DNA from: Symsagittifera roscoffensis
Lineage: Eukaryota > Xenacoelomorpha > Acoela > Convolutidae
Assembly (NCBI RefSeq): GCF_963678635.1
Contig: NC_087066.1
Coordinates: 47,405,129 to 47,469,128, forward strand
Length of the DNA stretch: 64,000 bases
Direction of reading: 5' to 3'
In this document: positions 21,679 to 31,279 of the stretch, one piece after another
Position numbering within the stretch: the first letter of the stretch is position 1
How the letters are laid out: the number at the start of each line of letters is the position of its first letter
Program-made: the position numbers and the translations under genes
Notes under the pieces: generated by a model
What the model was told of the DNA's origin: nothing
Seen by the model: only the letters and a program-made list of their open reading frames with translations
Databases searched by the model: none

Positions 21679-22887
21679 ATGAGTTTAGACAAGTCAAGGA
21701 TACCAAAACGAGGTAATAGCTCTAGGAAATTCATACCTGAAAAGCAAAGAAAAACGATGACCGATCCTTTTGTGGATTGGATCAAGCGAACCCGGTCCGA
21801 TAAAGAGGGGACGGTTTCAGGCAGAATGGTTGAAACGAGAAGTCAAAAGACCTCAGAAGAGCGAAGAGAACTGTTAGAAGTGGAGGTCAATACGGACCAT
21901 ACCATGAACGACAACCAGGGAGTAAATGGACTGGAAGGGAGAGGCAGAAGGCTGGCGAGTGAATCTACTCCGGTAGAACAAGGCCATGATTTTGCCACTT
22001 CCACCGGGACTTTGGATCGAGAGGAGATGTCGGAACTGTCCGACATCTCAACTGAAGTAACGGCAACTAGAAGATCTCCGACAGACAACACTATGATGGC
22101 AAGCGGAACTGGAAAACAAACAACCTCATCATCGTTCTCAGGAAGAATGAAGAACACCTTCGGAAACATCTTTCCATTCAGCATGGGAGGAGGAGCAGGA
22201 AACGATGGGGAGTCCCAGGAGGAAGAGGATGAAGAGGAGCAAGGGGACTTTGGATCTCAAGTCAGTCTCAATAGTTCGATCCAGGAGAGTGAGGCACACG
22301 TCGGAAGAGAGACTGGAACCATGGATAAATTTGGTGTAGTGACAACGATAAGCAAAGAGGCAAACACACCGGGCCAGTCGAAGGACTTCGCGATTAGGAC
22401 AAGTTCGGAGCCACAACCTGAAGAGAGTAGAACCAGAGGGCTTGGCAACGCGTTAGCGGATCCTGAAATAGATAATGATAAAACGTCAAGACAGAGAGTC
22501 AAGGCCCGGATCTCTACCAGCACGAAGCTACCTGGGACTGTCAGAGTTACACCACCACTAGTGACGCCACTCATGGATAACGGGGCAGCACTAGAGGAAG
22601 CCTTAAACAACATAGTGGGCAGTTTAGGAGAACAAAATGAACAGATGTCGATAAGGATGAGTGAACTGGAAAGAGCAGTTCACATTGAAAGAGAGTCTGC
22701 GGGAAGAAATAAACCGCAACAGACAAGAAGTTGGCAGAAGCGAAAAACGCTTGAAAGAAAGAACGGACGAACATATGACGAGGAACTTGTCGCGAATGAC
22801 AAGAGAGGCGGAACAGAGGGAGTTACGCTTAAGAGCCGACATGGAGAAGTTAAGAATACAGCAAGAGCAGTCTCTTGGGTCTCTTGA
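21679..22887 (+). CDS. gag: ORF1 of the giant element: N-terminal Gag region
   Basis: A 402-codon frame opening with ATG (MSLDKSRIPKRG). It is low-complexity and hydrophilic, rich in Glu, Ser, Thr and Arg, including MVETRSQKT near residue 55. No capsid fold or zinc knuckle is visible; those are in ORF2. Near its end a coiled-coil register begins (ALNNIVGSLGEQNEQM) and continues in the ORF2 frame, so the two frames look like one Gag split by a shift. The frame overlaps ORF2 by 227 nt. It is either translated alone and fused to ORF2 by frameshifting, or separated by a one-base indel in this copy. Confidence 0.8.
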   Translation: MSLDKSRIPKRGNSSRKFIPEKQRKTMTDPFVDWIKRTRSDKEGTVSGRMVETRSQKTSEERRELLEVEVNTDHTMNDNQGVNGLEGRGRRLASESTPVEQGHDFATSTGTLDREEMSELSDISTEVTATRRSPTDNTMMASGTGKQTTSSSFSGRMKNTFGNIFPFSMGGGAGNDGESQEEEDEEEQGDFGSQVSLNSSIQESEAHVGRETGTMDKFGVVTTISKEANTPGQSKDFAIRTSSEPQPEESRTRGLGNALADPEIDNDKTSRQRVKARISTSTKLPGTVRVTPPLVTPLMDNGAALEEALNNIVGSLGEQNEQMSIRMSELERAVHIERESAGRNKPQQTRSWQKRKTLERKNGRTYDEELVANDKRGGTEGVTLKSRHGEVKNTARAVSWVS

Positions 22888-25800
22888 CATAAAGATAGAC
22901 GCGATGATGGAGAGGCGAACTCAGGCTATCATGGATAGGTTGGACGGGCTACTAAGCAGCAAGAGTGGACCAAAAGAAGGAGAGCCGAACTCGGGAGGTC
23001 CCAGCAGGGAACCGAGGGTGAACTTCAATGAACATCAAAGGAGGAAGACGTATGGATCCACTAGAGGCAGGGGCAGTTCATCAGGCTATGCCACAAGGGG
23101 TAATACAGCATGGGGCCCGAACAGTAGAGCGAGTTCAACGGGGAACAGACAAACCTCGAACGAACGACCAACGCAAAGCACACATTCGACTGGGAGAAGC
23201 GATTCTGGCAACATGGGGCATACAAGCCCGAGGAGGAGTCACATGGGCCAAGCGGGAAACGCTCATGGTGATTCGGATTGCAGGGATGCACCGCACACAG
23301 AGCCTTCGACAAGGTGTGAGGACACTCAAGCGGGACACTCAAGGGATGCTACGGCAATGGCCACAGCATTTGAACCCCTGAACACGTCTTTGGAGACATT
23401 CCTGACGCGGTTATCTAGAACCAATGAACGCAGTGAAAAGTCCAGAAGAGTCTTTAAGAAGCCAAGATGCTACAAGGACGAATCTGATGGCTGTATTGAT
23501 ACCTGGATAGAGGTAATGAAGCTGCATTTCGAGGAAGAGGACTTGTCGGAGAGACAGGAATGCAGCGCGCTCACCAGCAACTTAGAAGGGACAGCCCTGA
23601 ACTGTGTCATGGCTAAGAAACAGTATCAACGTGACACTGCTGAGAAAATCTTCGAAATCTTGTTAAACCGTTTCGGATCAGGGGTGCAGGGGCACCAGGC
23701 GATGATGCGCTTCGAGAAACGGAGGCAACGAGAAGATGAAACAATAGACAAGTTTCTCGATGATTTGGAAATGCTGAGAAGACGCAGCCAACCGGATGAG
23801 TCAAACCGAAGGATGAACCTGGCCGTAGCCTCAAAATTCATCGATGGTGTGAAAAATGATGAACTTCGTACGATGCTAGCAACGCATTACACACCACTAT
23901 CAACTAATGCGCCAACACCGGAGGAGTTGAGGCTCAAATCAAAAGAGTATCTTTTGTTGAAACCTCCTTCGAGATCTGGATATTACAAGAACAATTATGG
24001 CAATTTTAACAACGGACCAGCAAACCAAGGGAACAATTGGTACAAACCGAGGGATGATATGGACAAGAGACGTTCTTGTGCTAATTGCAGTTCAACAGAC
24101 CATCATGTGTCAGCATGCCCAGCTTACAAACAAGGCATGAAAGCAATAGGCTTTAGCCTCGAGGACGAAGATGCGTCAGAGTTGGATCATGAGGATTTCA
24201 TGAGAGGAGTAATTGCGAAATTTGGCCCGAGGTGTTTCTTTTGTAACTTGGAAGGTCATTTTAAATCAGATTGTCCGCAATTCTGGGATGCAGTGGCAGA
24301 CATCAATCATCCAAGGCATGAAGAAGCTTTGTCAGGAGTGAAAGCAAGCAAGGCTCGACTTTTGAGCGAAGCAGAGGCACGCAGGAAGGACAAACCTCAA
24401 GAGCTGGCGGCAAAGAAAATGCAAGCAGTAACAGAAGAAGCACGTGAACCGGAACCAGCAACTGCGGCCGATGACTTCAAGATCGATTATAAGGCAGCCG
24501 CAAAGGATGCTCTAAATAGAGTACAGCAGGAATTGGTGACGAAAGAGATCGAACAAAAAGTGAAACTTGAACTGGAAAATGAAAAGCTTCAGGAGCAACT
24601 GAATACCTTCGAGGCAATGGAGTTCGAGGAGACGAAAACACCAAGCAGTTTAGATATGAAACTTAAAGTGATCTCCGGTAAGAGGTTCGGCATGGCGCCG
24701 CAGGGAAAGAAGATACAGTCGATAATCTCAGTGGCTGGACACCAGGTAATAAGAAATTTGAGTGAATCATCAGAGTTCACTTTAATGCATTTGGACACAT
24801 ATGCAGATTATCTGAGGCAGGTGGAGCCACGCACTGAGTCGAGAGCTGTGCGAGCACTACTAACGACGGGTGGCCCTCGCATGAAGAAACTTCATGGACG
24901 CCACTTGGAGGTCTATGGGCCGTATCAAATAATGCTGAACGTGGATGGAATCAGCATCTACACCAGGACTTACATAACAACAGATGATGACCAAATGGGG
25001 CAGATCTATTTGGGTGAAGAGGAACTCAAAGTCCGCAGGATAGGCCATGACGCTATGATGGAACAAGACGCGGTACATATTGGATATGAAGCAGATGTGA
25101 CAGCACACCTGCTTGACACCAACGGAACAAAAATCGGAGTCACAGGGCTTCTGGACACAGGCGCGGTGGTGAGTGTGATGCCGATAAAAACCTGGGAGAG
25201 AATGGGCTTCACGCGGGAAGATTTGATTCCTACGAATCTCCGACTAGCCGCTGCAAATCGAGGAGCTATCTACGTAGCCGGAAGAACACCGGTGACGGTC
25301 CTTCACATGGGAGGACGGAACCTTTGGATGAGCTTCCTGGTGGTAGAGAATCTGGACGACGCCGACCAATTCATCTTGGGCAGAGATTTTGTCAGGAATT
25401 TTGACGTGATGATTGACTTGAACAACGGTCTAATACGGATTAGAAACCCGGACCGAAAGTATGTTAAGAGACCAATTAATAGGATAATAACAGATGAAAA
25501 TAAGGTACCAGTTTTTTTGGATAGAAAAGTAAAGTTACAACCAGGACAAGCTGTAGTAGCAATTTTTAGAATGAGAAATTTAAATTCGTTAAGTGATAGC
25601 AAACAGGTTTGCTTAGTACCGAATCCAAATAGTCAGAGTTCGGTGATTTTAGGCCGGAGCTTCTCAGTAACGCGAAACGGACTGTGTGTCAGTGTGTTGT
25701 TGAACACACTGGACACCACGGTTTCAATCCAGCGTGGAAAGAAGCTTGGCTACGCCTTGCCGATGAGGACCGATTATGGGGAGACAGAAAACTCGAAGAA

Positions 25801-28800
25801 ATATAGTGTGAAAGACTGTCCTTATCATGCAAATAAAGATAAAATCTTAAAGAGAATTAATGAATTAAAATCTATTCATAAATTGTTTTCAATGAAATCC
25901 GAAACGGACGACGGCTTATCAAGCTGCTCGAATTTTCCGGAACGCCCCTCGTCATATGAACTAGATTCTGACAAACCGGTTTTGCCAGAAATAGAACATT
26001 TAAAAGGAAAAATAGGTGAGGGAGATTTTGAAAAATTGCGGGACCTCCTAGATCGGAACGCCGAAGTATTTTCAAAACATAAGGCGGACATCGGTTGCTG
26101 TAATTTCGTCGAACACGAAATCGAACTAGAAGAGGGCGCCGTTCCCCATAGGGAAGGCGCAAGGCGAATGACGCCACATAAATCGGAAGCGTGCCGAGCG
26201 GAAATAGAAATGTTGCTTGAATACGACATGATAGAACCCTCGAAATCACCATGGGCTTGCGGAGTAGTAATGGCGAAAAAGAAAGGGGGGCAGCTTAGAT
26301 TTTGTTGCGACTTTCGTTACTTGAACGCGGTAACGATTAAAGATGCGTACCCGATACCGCGAATAGACGAGAGCCTATCTAAACTTGGTGATGCAAAGTT
26401 CTTCACCACATTGGACTTAGGTTCTGCCTTCTGGCAGGTTCCTTTGCGGAAAAAGGATAGGGAAAAAACCGGTTTCGCGTGCGAATTGGGGTTGTACCAG
26501 TGGAAGAGGATGCCCTTCGGCTTGTGCAATGCAACAGCAACCTTTCAAAGGCTGATGGCTCAGGCTTTGACAGGAGTGACCAAAAAGTACGGGAATCTCT
26601 TGATGTGCTACGTGGATGACGTAGTCATAGCGACACCGACCCTGGAGGATCACATTGACCGGCTCGATGAGGTCTTCGGATGTATGAAAAGAGCAGGCTT
26701 GAAATGCAAACCATCGAAATGTGAAATCCTTAGGGATTCGATCAAGTACCTGGGAAGAATGGTGGACCGGCATGGTGTGAGGCCAGATCCAGAAGCAGTA
26801 GAGGCTGTGCTGACATGGAAAGCTCCTAGAACGGACACACAGCTCATGAGCTTCCTAGGGTTTGCCAATTACTACCGTGAATTCATTAAAGGATATGCGG
26901 ACAAGGTGTATCCGATGCAGAAGCTGATGCGCAATAAAGGGAAGAAGTTCGAATGGAACGATGAAGCACAAGTTGCTTTCGAGAACATAAAGCGGGAACT
27001 GTGCGAAGCGCCAGTGCTGGGCATGCCTACAGAAAAGGGCATGTATGTTCTCGACACAGACGCATCGGTGGTGGCCATCTCAGGAATCTTGCATCAAGAG
27101 CAAGAATGGAACGGAAGAACGGTTCTCCGTCCCATTGCATACGGCAGCAAGGTCTTGAGTGACACAGAGATGAAATATGGCGCACCGAAAGCAGAAATGT
27201 TTGCAGTAGTCACCTTCGTGGAAAAGTACCGTGCATACTTGGGGAGCGCTCCCTTCAAGTTACGCGTGGACAACAGAGCGTTATCCTGGTTGAAGACCTA
27301 CTCGATGGATCAGAGTTATATTGGTAGATGGATAGTAAGATTGGATGGCTACCACATGATAATCGAACATAGGATGCGTGACAAACACCAGAATGCTGAC
27401 AGCCTCAGTAAGAAAACTGAATTCTATGAAAGATTGGAGCAGAAGCAGGCCAATCAGGCGGAAGTAAAGGAGGGATTCTCGTTTCTGGACAGAGAAACTT
27501 ATGAAGCGCTTCCCTTAACGAGATGGTTGGATAAGTCTGGACATCCAATTCCAGGGCATCCTGAGTTACCTGTAGAGAAAGCAGCTGAGATAAAGATCCT
27601 GTCCAAGGAGGATCCGGTCCCCTTAGATTTGTTGCTGCGCTCGAACCTGGTCCAGCAAGAACTCTCTCGCATGAATATAAACAGCCTCTCATTATTGGAT
27701 AAAACGGTGCAAGTCACACCACAAGTAATGCGGATGCTGGGTGGATTGTTAGAAAGAGAAGTGAACAGAGATGACCCCGAGTGGACAGCAGCAGTGGTAT
27801 CGCTAACAGTCAGTGAGAAGGTGAAGATCATGCCGTCCAGACAACAGCACGAAGAGAACAAGAGGGATTGTAGGACAATAGTTCAGCAACTAGTATCCTC
27901 AATACCCCAAGAGATTTTAACCAGTACTTCTTACGGACGGAAAGAACAGGGGAGCAGCAAGCGAAAGAAAACCGTCACCTTTGTAGACCGGGAAAAAGAG
28001 GGTGAAGAGGTAGAACAAAATCTGCTGCAAGACTATTTGTCCGGGGAGAAGGATGAGGAGAAAAACCAGCGATCACAAGATCAACACCCGGGACAAGGAA
28101 ATTTGTCCGGGGAGTCTGAGATAAACGAGAAAATTCCTGATGAGAAACAGGACCTAGAGAACAAAGTTTTGTCCGGGGAGTTCAGATGGATGCGAAGGAA
28201 ATACGGACATGATCTGGAGGAGCGTGCAGTCTCCAGCACAACACCTTCAACGGATGATAAGTCGGAAAGCTCGAGAATGAACACCTATTCAGACAGGGAT
28301 TCGACCTCGGGATCAGAACTGTCAGAACTGGCGATACACACGCTACTAGTGGAAACTCGGGCGAGAAACCTGGACAGAGAGGTGTACCAGGATCCTGACA
28401 GTGATCGCTACCTAATACCAAGCGAAAGAGTCTTTGACAACGCAGCGGATGACTTAGAAACGATAGCGGTATCGAAACGTTCGATAAGCCTGTTGCCGCA
28501 GAAAGAGGTAGTCAGGACTGATCTTCAGCCGTTTCAGCAAGAAACACAACCGTTGGCGAAGATTTGGTGCGTTAAGATGGAAGAAGACACACATCAGCCC
28601 AACGAGCTGAACAGTCAGATGAGAGTCATGAAGACGTACTTGAAGGCGAGATACAGACTCTCGGACCTTCTAAGGGCGCAGAGAAATGATCGCATGACAA
28701 GCAACCTAAAAAGGTGGATAGAAAACGGTGCACCTGACAAAGGTGACCTGGAAGAAGACAGCTATAGGATCCTGAGACAATACTTCATGCAGAAGGAGGG

Positions 28801-31279
28801 GAGATTATATCTGAACAAGGACGGGATCGTGGCTTGCAGGAGAAGAGAAGAAGACAAGGTCTTATACAAATATAACGCGATAGTGTTGCCGCAACTCTAT
28901 CAGACAGAACTATTATTCAGGTCGCATGATCAGATGGGCCATCAAGGGATCGACAAAGTGTATCAGAGGATCCTGAAGCGCTTTGAGTGGCCTGGGATGA
29001 AAAAGGCATGCGAGAAATGGGTGACAGCATGTCTGTCATGCCAACAGGTCAAGGATCCTAGGAAGTTGCGATTTCCTTTACAATCAATTGAGTCGTCTGA
29101 ATTCAACGAGGTGGTGCAGATAGATCACCAGAAGATATGCATGACAGACAGCGGTTACAACCAAGTCTTGGTCATGATAGATCACTTCACGAAGTATGCA
29201 GAGGCCGTGCCCTGCATCACTGCCTCGGCGGAAGAGACATGCGACCACCTGATCAATACGTGGATAGCAAGACACGGATGTCCAATGACGTTTCAATCGG
29301 ACAATGGAACGGCTTTCGTAGGCGAGCTTACGAAAGAGCTTATGAGACGGTCACAAGTCGCTCATGCTCACTCCACGACATACCACCCTCAGACGAATGG
29401 CTTAGTGGAAAGACAGAATAGGACGTTAGTGTCGATGCTGAGGGTATATTGTTCCAGGTACATGACCGATTGGGACAGATACCTTCCACAGGTGATGGGA
29501 GCTTATAATAGCACGCAACACTCCACCACTGGAGTCAGTGCACACATGATGCTGACGGGACACGAGAAGTCTTTACCCTTGACATTCTTCTACCCAGAGT
29601 ATGAGGGAAAGAAAACGTCCCCACAGGTCTACGTGAGGGATGTGATCAAACGCCAACAGGAGTTGAACGATTTGTGTAGACGAAACACTCAGCAGGCACA
29701 AGCAAGGCAGAGGAAAAGATTCGACAAGAAAGCAGCTGGTGCAAAGGCCTACTCGGTGGGAGACTACGTATGGGTATTTCAGAACGTTATACCACCGAAA
29801 GGAACAAAGAAGCTTCTAAAAAAGTCGAGGGGACCGTTCATGATTACGGAGGTGCACCAGGAGGGACGTTTTTATAGACTGAGTACTGGCCGAGCCGCCC
29901 ACTACGAGAACATCAAGCCACACAATCCATCGACAGAAGACTGGTGTATACCTGCAGACATGGAAGAAGGGGATTATCTAATGATGGATCCTGCTTGTGA
30001 GGTCAATGAAAAGGGCACCAGGGAGAAGAACGATGGAAACGAGGTCGTAGAGGAAGGTACGGATACACCATTGGACCTGGATCCAAACGAACAGATCGAA
30101 GCGGAAGATGAAACCTTACCCTACGCAGAAGAGGATTGGCGGGATCCCGAACAGACAGAGGTTCCCAAGAACTTGGAACCAGATCTTCCGTTCACGATTC
30201 AGACTCGTCAGAAGGACGGGACGAGACAAAGAAAGAAATACAATCCTTACGGTGACGACTTTGTAGTGGATAGGATAGATCTGAAGAAAGTAGTGGAGGA
30301 AGTAGTGGGTTTAGAAGAAATAACTGTGTCACAAGACATTGACATAGTCGATGATCATAACGATGAGTGGGTTGACGACTGGTCAAAACCCGAGGTAGAG
30401 TTCGACGATGAGCAACAGCAGTCAAATGAACAAGACCTGACAAACCTGCGTGTCTTAGAGTGGCTGAACGAAATGACATCAGACCCTAAAAAGACCAGCG
30501 TTACAATTCAAGACGTAGATCGCGAAAGCGCGAAATACATTAAGACCGAACGAGATGATCCTTCCTGGGCTGCCCAGGAAGGACAACTTCTCATTCCAGC
30601 TTCTAATGTTGACTTAATACCCGGTATGCGATCGACGGGGACGCCGATGGATATTTTTGTCCGGGGAGTGGGGGTAGGACTTACCCACACTGAAAACTTG
30701 ATAATAAAAAAATTGAGAATAGCAAGAGAAACAGGAAACTTAGAAGCAGAAACAGGCGAAGAACCTAAGAAACCTGACATAGGCAGGGTAGTTGAGTCAT
30801 ATTTTAACTTACCAAATGAATATTCAAGTAACATAGTACTAACAGATAGTGATTTCATACTCACAAACAGAACATGTGCGATAGCAATCACCGCAGACAT
30901 GAGTTTTAGGACGGCGCTAGCGGCAGATTTTAAGAGGGAATACAAAAATGTGGAATTCCTTTGGAAGCAAAGACCAGGGATAGGGGGCGTAGCAGCCTTA
31001 ACCCCGGTGGTGTCGCAGATACCAGGAAAGTACTTATGCTTCTTGGTAACGAGGGCGACGGAGAAGCAGCACGTGGACCCAGAAAACCTAGTCTTGTCTT
31101 TGACGAGGCTGAGGGACTTCCTTGTGGAAATGGACGTGAAGGAGCTCTTGCTTCCAGTGTACGATCCAAATAGAGGAAGACTGCATCCTCGGGAATTGTA
31201 CGCGCTTGTACACGTGATATTCTCTGATACGAACATACAAGTGTATCTACATAAGAAATATTACTTAAGTATAGGCTGA
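22661..31279 (+). CDS. pol: ORF2: Gag-Pol polyprotein with macrodomain-like tail
   Basis: A 2,872-codon frame without an ATG start: it follows a TGA at 22658 and begins GTG, so it must be reached by a +1-type shift or internal initiation. Order by residue: coiled coil (1-85); Gly/Ser/Arg-rich linker; capsid-like retrotransposon Gag domain (~235-410); two CCHC knuckles (473-487 and 525-539); aspartic protease with DTG (832-834) and ILGRDF (~905); reverse transcriptase with TLDLGSAFWQVP (~1250), MPFGLCNA and YVDD (1317-1320); RNase H with DTDAS (~1465); HHCC integrase finger (2089-2127); DD35E core D2155, D2214, E2250; GPF-type C-terminal module (~2390). After an acidic linker, residues ~2735-2872 resemble a macrodomain. 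All catalytic residues for retrotransposition are present and no stop interrupts the frame, so this copy may be active. Confidence 0.93.
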   Translation: MNWKEQFTLKESLREEINRNRQEVGRSEKRLKERTDEHMTRNLSRMTREAEQRELRLRADMEKLRIQQEQSLGSLDIKIDAMMERRTQAIMDRLDGLLSSKSGPKEGEPNSGGPSREPRVNFNEHQRRKTYGSTRGRGSSSGYATRGNTAWGPNSRASSTGNRQTSNERPTQSTHSTGRSDSGNMGHTSPRRSHMGQAGNAHGDSDCRDAPHTEPSTRCEDTQAGHSRDATAMATAFEPLNTSLETFLTRLSRTNERSEKSRRVFKKPRCYKDESDGCIDTWIEVMKLHFEEEDLSERQECSALTSNLEGTALNCVMAKKQYQRDTAEKIFEILLNRFGSGVQGHQAMMRFEKRRQREDETIDKFLDDLEMLRRRSQPDESNRRMNLAVASKFIDGVKNDELRTMLATHYTPLSTNAPTPEELRLKSKEYLLLKPPSRSGYYKNNYGNFNNGPANQGNNWYKPRDDMDKRRSCANCSSTDHHVSACPAYKQGMKAIGFSLEDEDASELDHEDFMRGVIAKFGPRCFFCNLEGHFKSDCPQFWDAVADINHPRHEEALSGVKASKARLLSEAEARRKDKPQELAAKKMQAVTEEAREPEPATAADDFKIDYKAAAKDALNRVQQELVTKEIEQKVKLELENEKLQEQLNTFEAMEFEETKTPSSLDMKLKVISGKRFGMAPQGKKIQSIISVAGHQVIRNLSESSEFTLMHLDTYADYLRQVEPRTESRAVRALLTTGGPRMKKLHGRHLEVYGPYQIMLNVDGISIYTRTYITTDDDQMGQIYLGEEELKVRRIGHDAMMEQDAVHIGYEADVTAHLLDTNGTKIGVTGLLDTGAVVSVMPIKTWERMGFTREDLIPTNLRLAAANRGAIYVAGRTPVTVLHMGGRNLWMSFLVVENLDDADQFILGRDFVRNFDVMIDLNNGLIRIRNPDRKYVKRPINRIITDENKVPVFLDRKVKLQPGQAVVAIFRMRNLNSLSDSKQVCLVPNPNSQSSVILGRSFSVTRNGLCVSVLLNTLDTTVSIQRGKKLGYALPMRTDYGETENSKKYSVKDCPYHANKDKILKRINELKSIHKLFSMKSETDDGLSSCSNFPERPSSYELDSDKPVLPEIEHLKGKIGEGDFEKLRDLLDRNAEVFSKHKADIGCCNFVEHEIELEEGAVPHREGARRMTPHKSEACRAEIEMLLEYDMIEPSKSPWACGVVMAKKKGGQLRFCCDFRYLNAVTIKDAYPIPRIDESLSKLGDAKFFTTLDLGSAFWQVPLRKKDREKTGFACELGLYQWKRMPFGLCNATATFQRLMAQALTGVTKKYGNLLMCYVDDVVIATPTLEDHIDRLDEVFGCMKRAGLKCKPSKCEILRDSIKYLGRMVDRHGVRPDPEAVEAVLTWKAPRTDTQLMSFLGFANYYREFIKGYADKVYPMQKLMRNKGKKFEWNDEAQVAFENIKRELCEAPVLGMPTEKGMYVLDTDASVVAISGILHQEQEWNGRTVLRPIAYGSKVLSDTEMKYGAPKAEMFAVVTFVEKYRAYLGSAPFKLRVDNRALSWLKTYSMDQSYIGRWIVRLDGYHMIIEHRMRDKHQNADSLSKKTEFYERLEQKQANQAEVKEGFSFLDRETYEALPLTRWLDKSGHPIPGHPELPVEKAAEIKILSKEDPVPLDLLLRSNLVQQELSRMNINSLSLLDKTVQVTPQVMRMLGGLLEREVNRDDPEWTAAVVSLTVSEKVKIMPSRQQHEENKRDCRTIVQQLVSSIPQEILTSTSYGRKEQGSSKRKKTVTFVDREKEGEEVEQNLLQDYLSGEKDEEKNQRSQDQHPGQGNLSGESEINEKIPDEKQDLENKVLSGEFRWMRRKYGHDLEERAVSSTTPSTDDKSESSRMNTYSDRDSTSGSELSELAIHTLLVETRARNLDREVYQDPDSDRYLIPSERVFDNAADDLETIAVSKRSISLLPQKEVVRTDLQPFQQETQPLAKIWCVKMEEDTHQPNELNSQMRVMKTYLKARYRLSDLLRAQRNDRMTSNLKRWIENGAPDKGDLEEDSYRILRQYFMQKEGRLYLNKDGIVACRRREEDKVLYKYNAIVLPQLYQTELLFRSHDQMGHQGIDKVYQRILKRFEWPGMKKACEKWVTACLSCQQVKDPRKLRFPLQSIESSEFNEVVQIDHQKICMTDSGYNQVLVMIDHFTKYAEAVPCITASAEETCDHLINTWIARHGCPMTFQSDNGTAFVGELTKELMRRSQVAHAHSTTYHPQTNGLVERQNRTLVSMLRVYCSRYMTDWDRYLPQVMGAYNSTQHSTTGVSAHMMLTGHEKSLPLTFFYPEYEGKKTSPQVYVRDVIKRQQELNDLCRRNTQQAQARQRKRFDKKAAGAKAYSVGDYVWVFQNVIPPKGTKKLLKKSRGPFMITEVHQEGRFYRLSTGRAAHYENIKPHNPSTEDWCIPADMEEGDYLMMDPACEVNEKGTREKNDGNEVVEEGTDTPLDLDPNEQIEAEDETLPYAEEDWRDPEQTEVPKNLEPDLPFTIQTRQKDGTRQRKKYNPYGDDFVVDRIDLKKVVEEVVGLEEITVSQDIDIVDDHNDEWVDDWSKPEVEFDDEQQQSNEQDLTNLRVLEWLNEMTSDPKKTSVTIQDVDRESAKYIKTERDDPSWAAQEGQLLIPASNVDLIPGMRSTGTPMDIFVRGVGVGLTHTENLIIKKLRIARETGNLEAETGEEPKKPDIGRVVESYFNLPNEYSSNIVLTDSDFILTNRTCAIAITADMSFRTALAADFKREYKNVEFLWKQRPGIGGVAALTPVVSQIPGKYLCFLVTRATEKQHVDPENLVLSLTRLRDFLVEMDVKELLLPVYDPNRGRLHPRELYALVHVIFSDTNIQVYLHKKYYLSIG
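28036..28180 (+). repeat. Three TTTGTCCGGGGAG motifs at exact 66-nt spacing
   Basis: The motif starts at 28036, 28102 and 28168 within ORF2, each encoding LSGE in the same frame (22-residue spacing). The 53 nt between cores have diverged while the 13-nt core is unchanged. The same core abuts the 3' LTR (41438-41449) and recurs at 30656 in another reading frame. Confidence 0.85.
30656..30668 (+). promoter_or_regulatory. Fourth internal copy of the polypurine-tract-like motif
   Basis: TTTGTCCGGGGAG, followed by the purine-rich TGGGGGTAGGA. Here it is read as FVRG, not LSGE, so protein constraint does not explain its conservation. It is a candidate internal plus-strand priming site. Confidence 0.5.
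30860..31276 (+). CDS. Macrodomain-like module at the ORF2 C-terminus
   Basis: This is a domain of ORF2, not a separate gene. CAIAITADMSFRTALAADFK, then GGVAAL, KYLCFLVTRAT, a helix with LSLTRLRDFL, and ELLLPVYD follow the strand and helix order of TARG1/OARD1-type macrodomains, which bind ADP-ribose or remove it from proteins. The glycine-rich loop around the usual catalytic aspartate is replaced by YDPNRGRL, so hydrolase activity is doubtful. It may be a binding module. It starts with AT-richer codons than its neighbours. Confidence 0.55.

Noticed and set aside
30508-31236. 242-codon minus-strand frame opposite the ORF2 tail
   Set aside because: Antisense shadow of a long coding region; composition mirrors the sense codons and no motif is visible.
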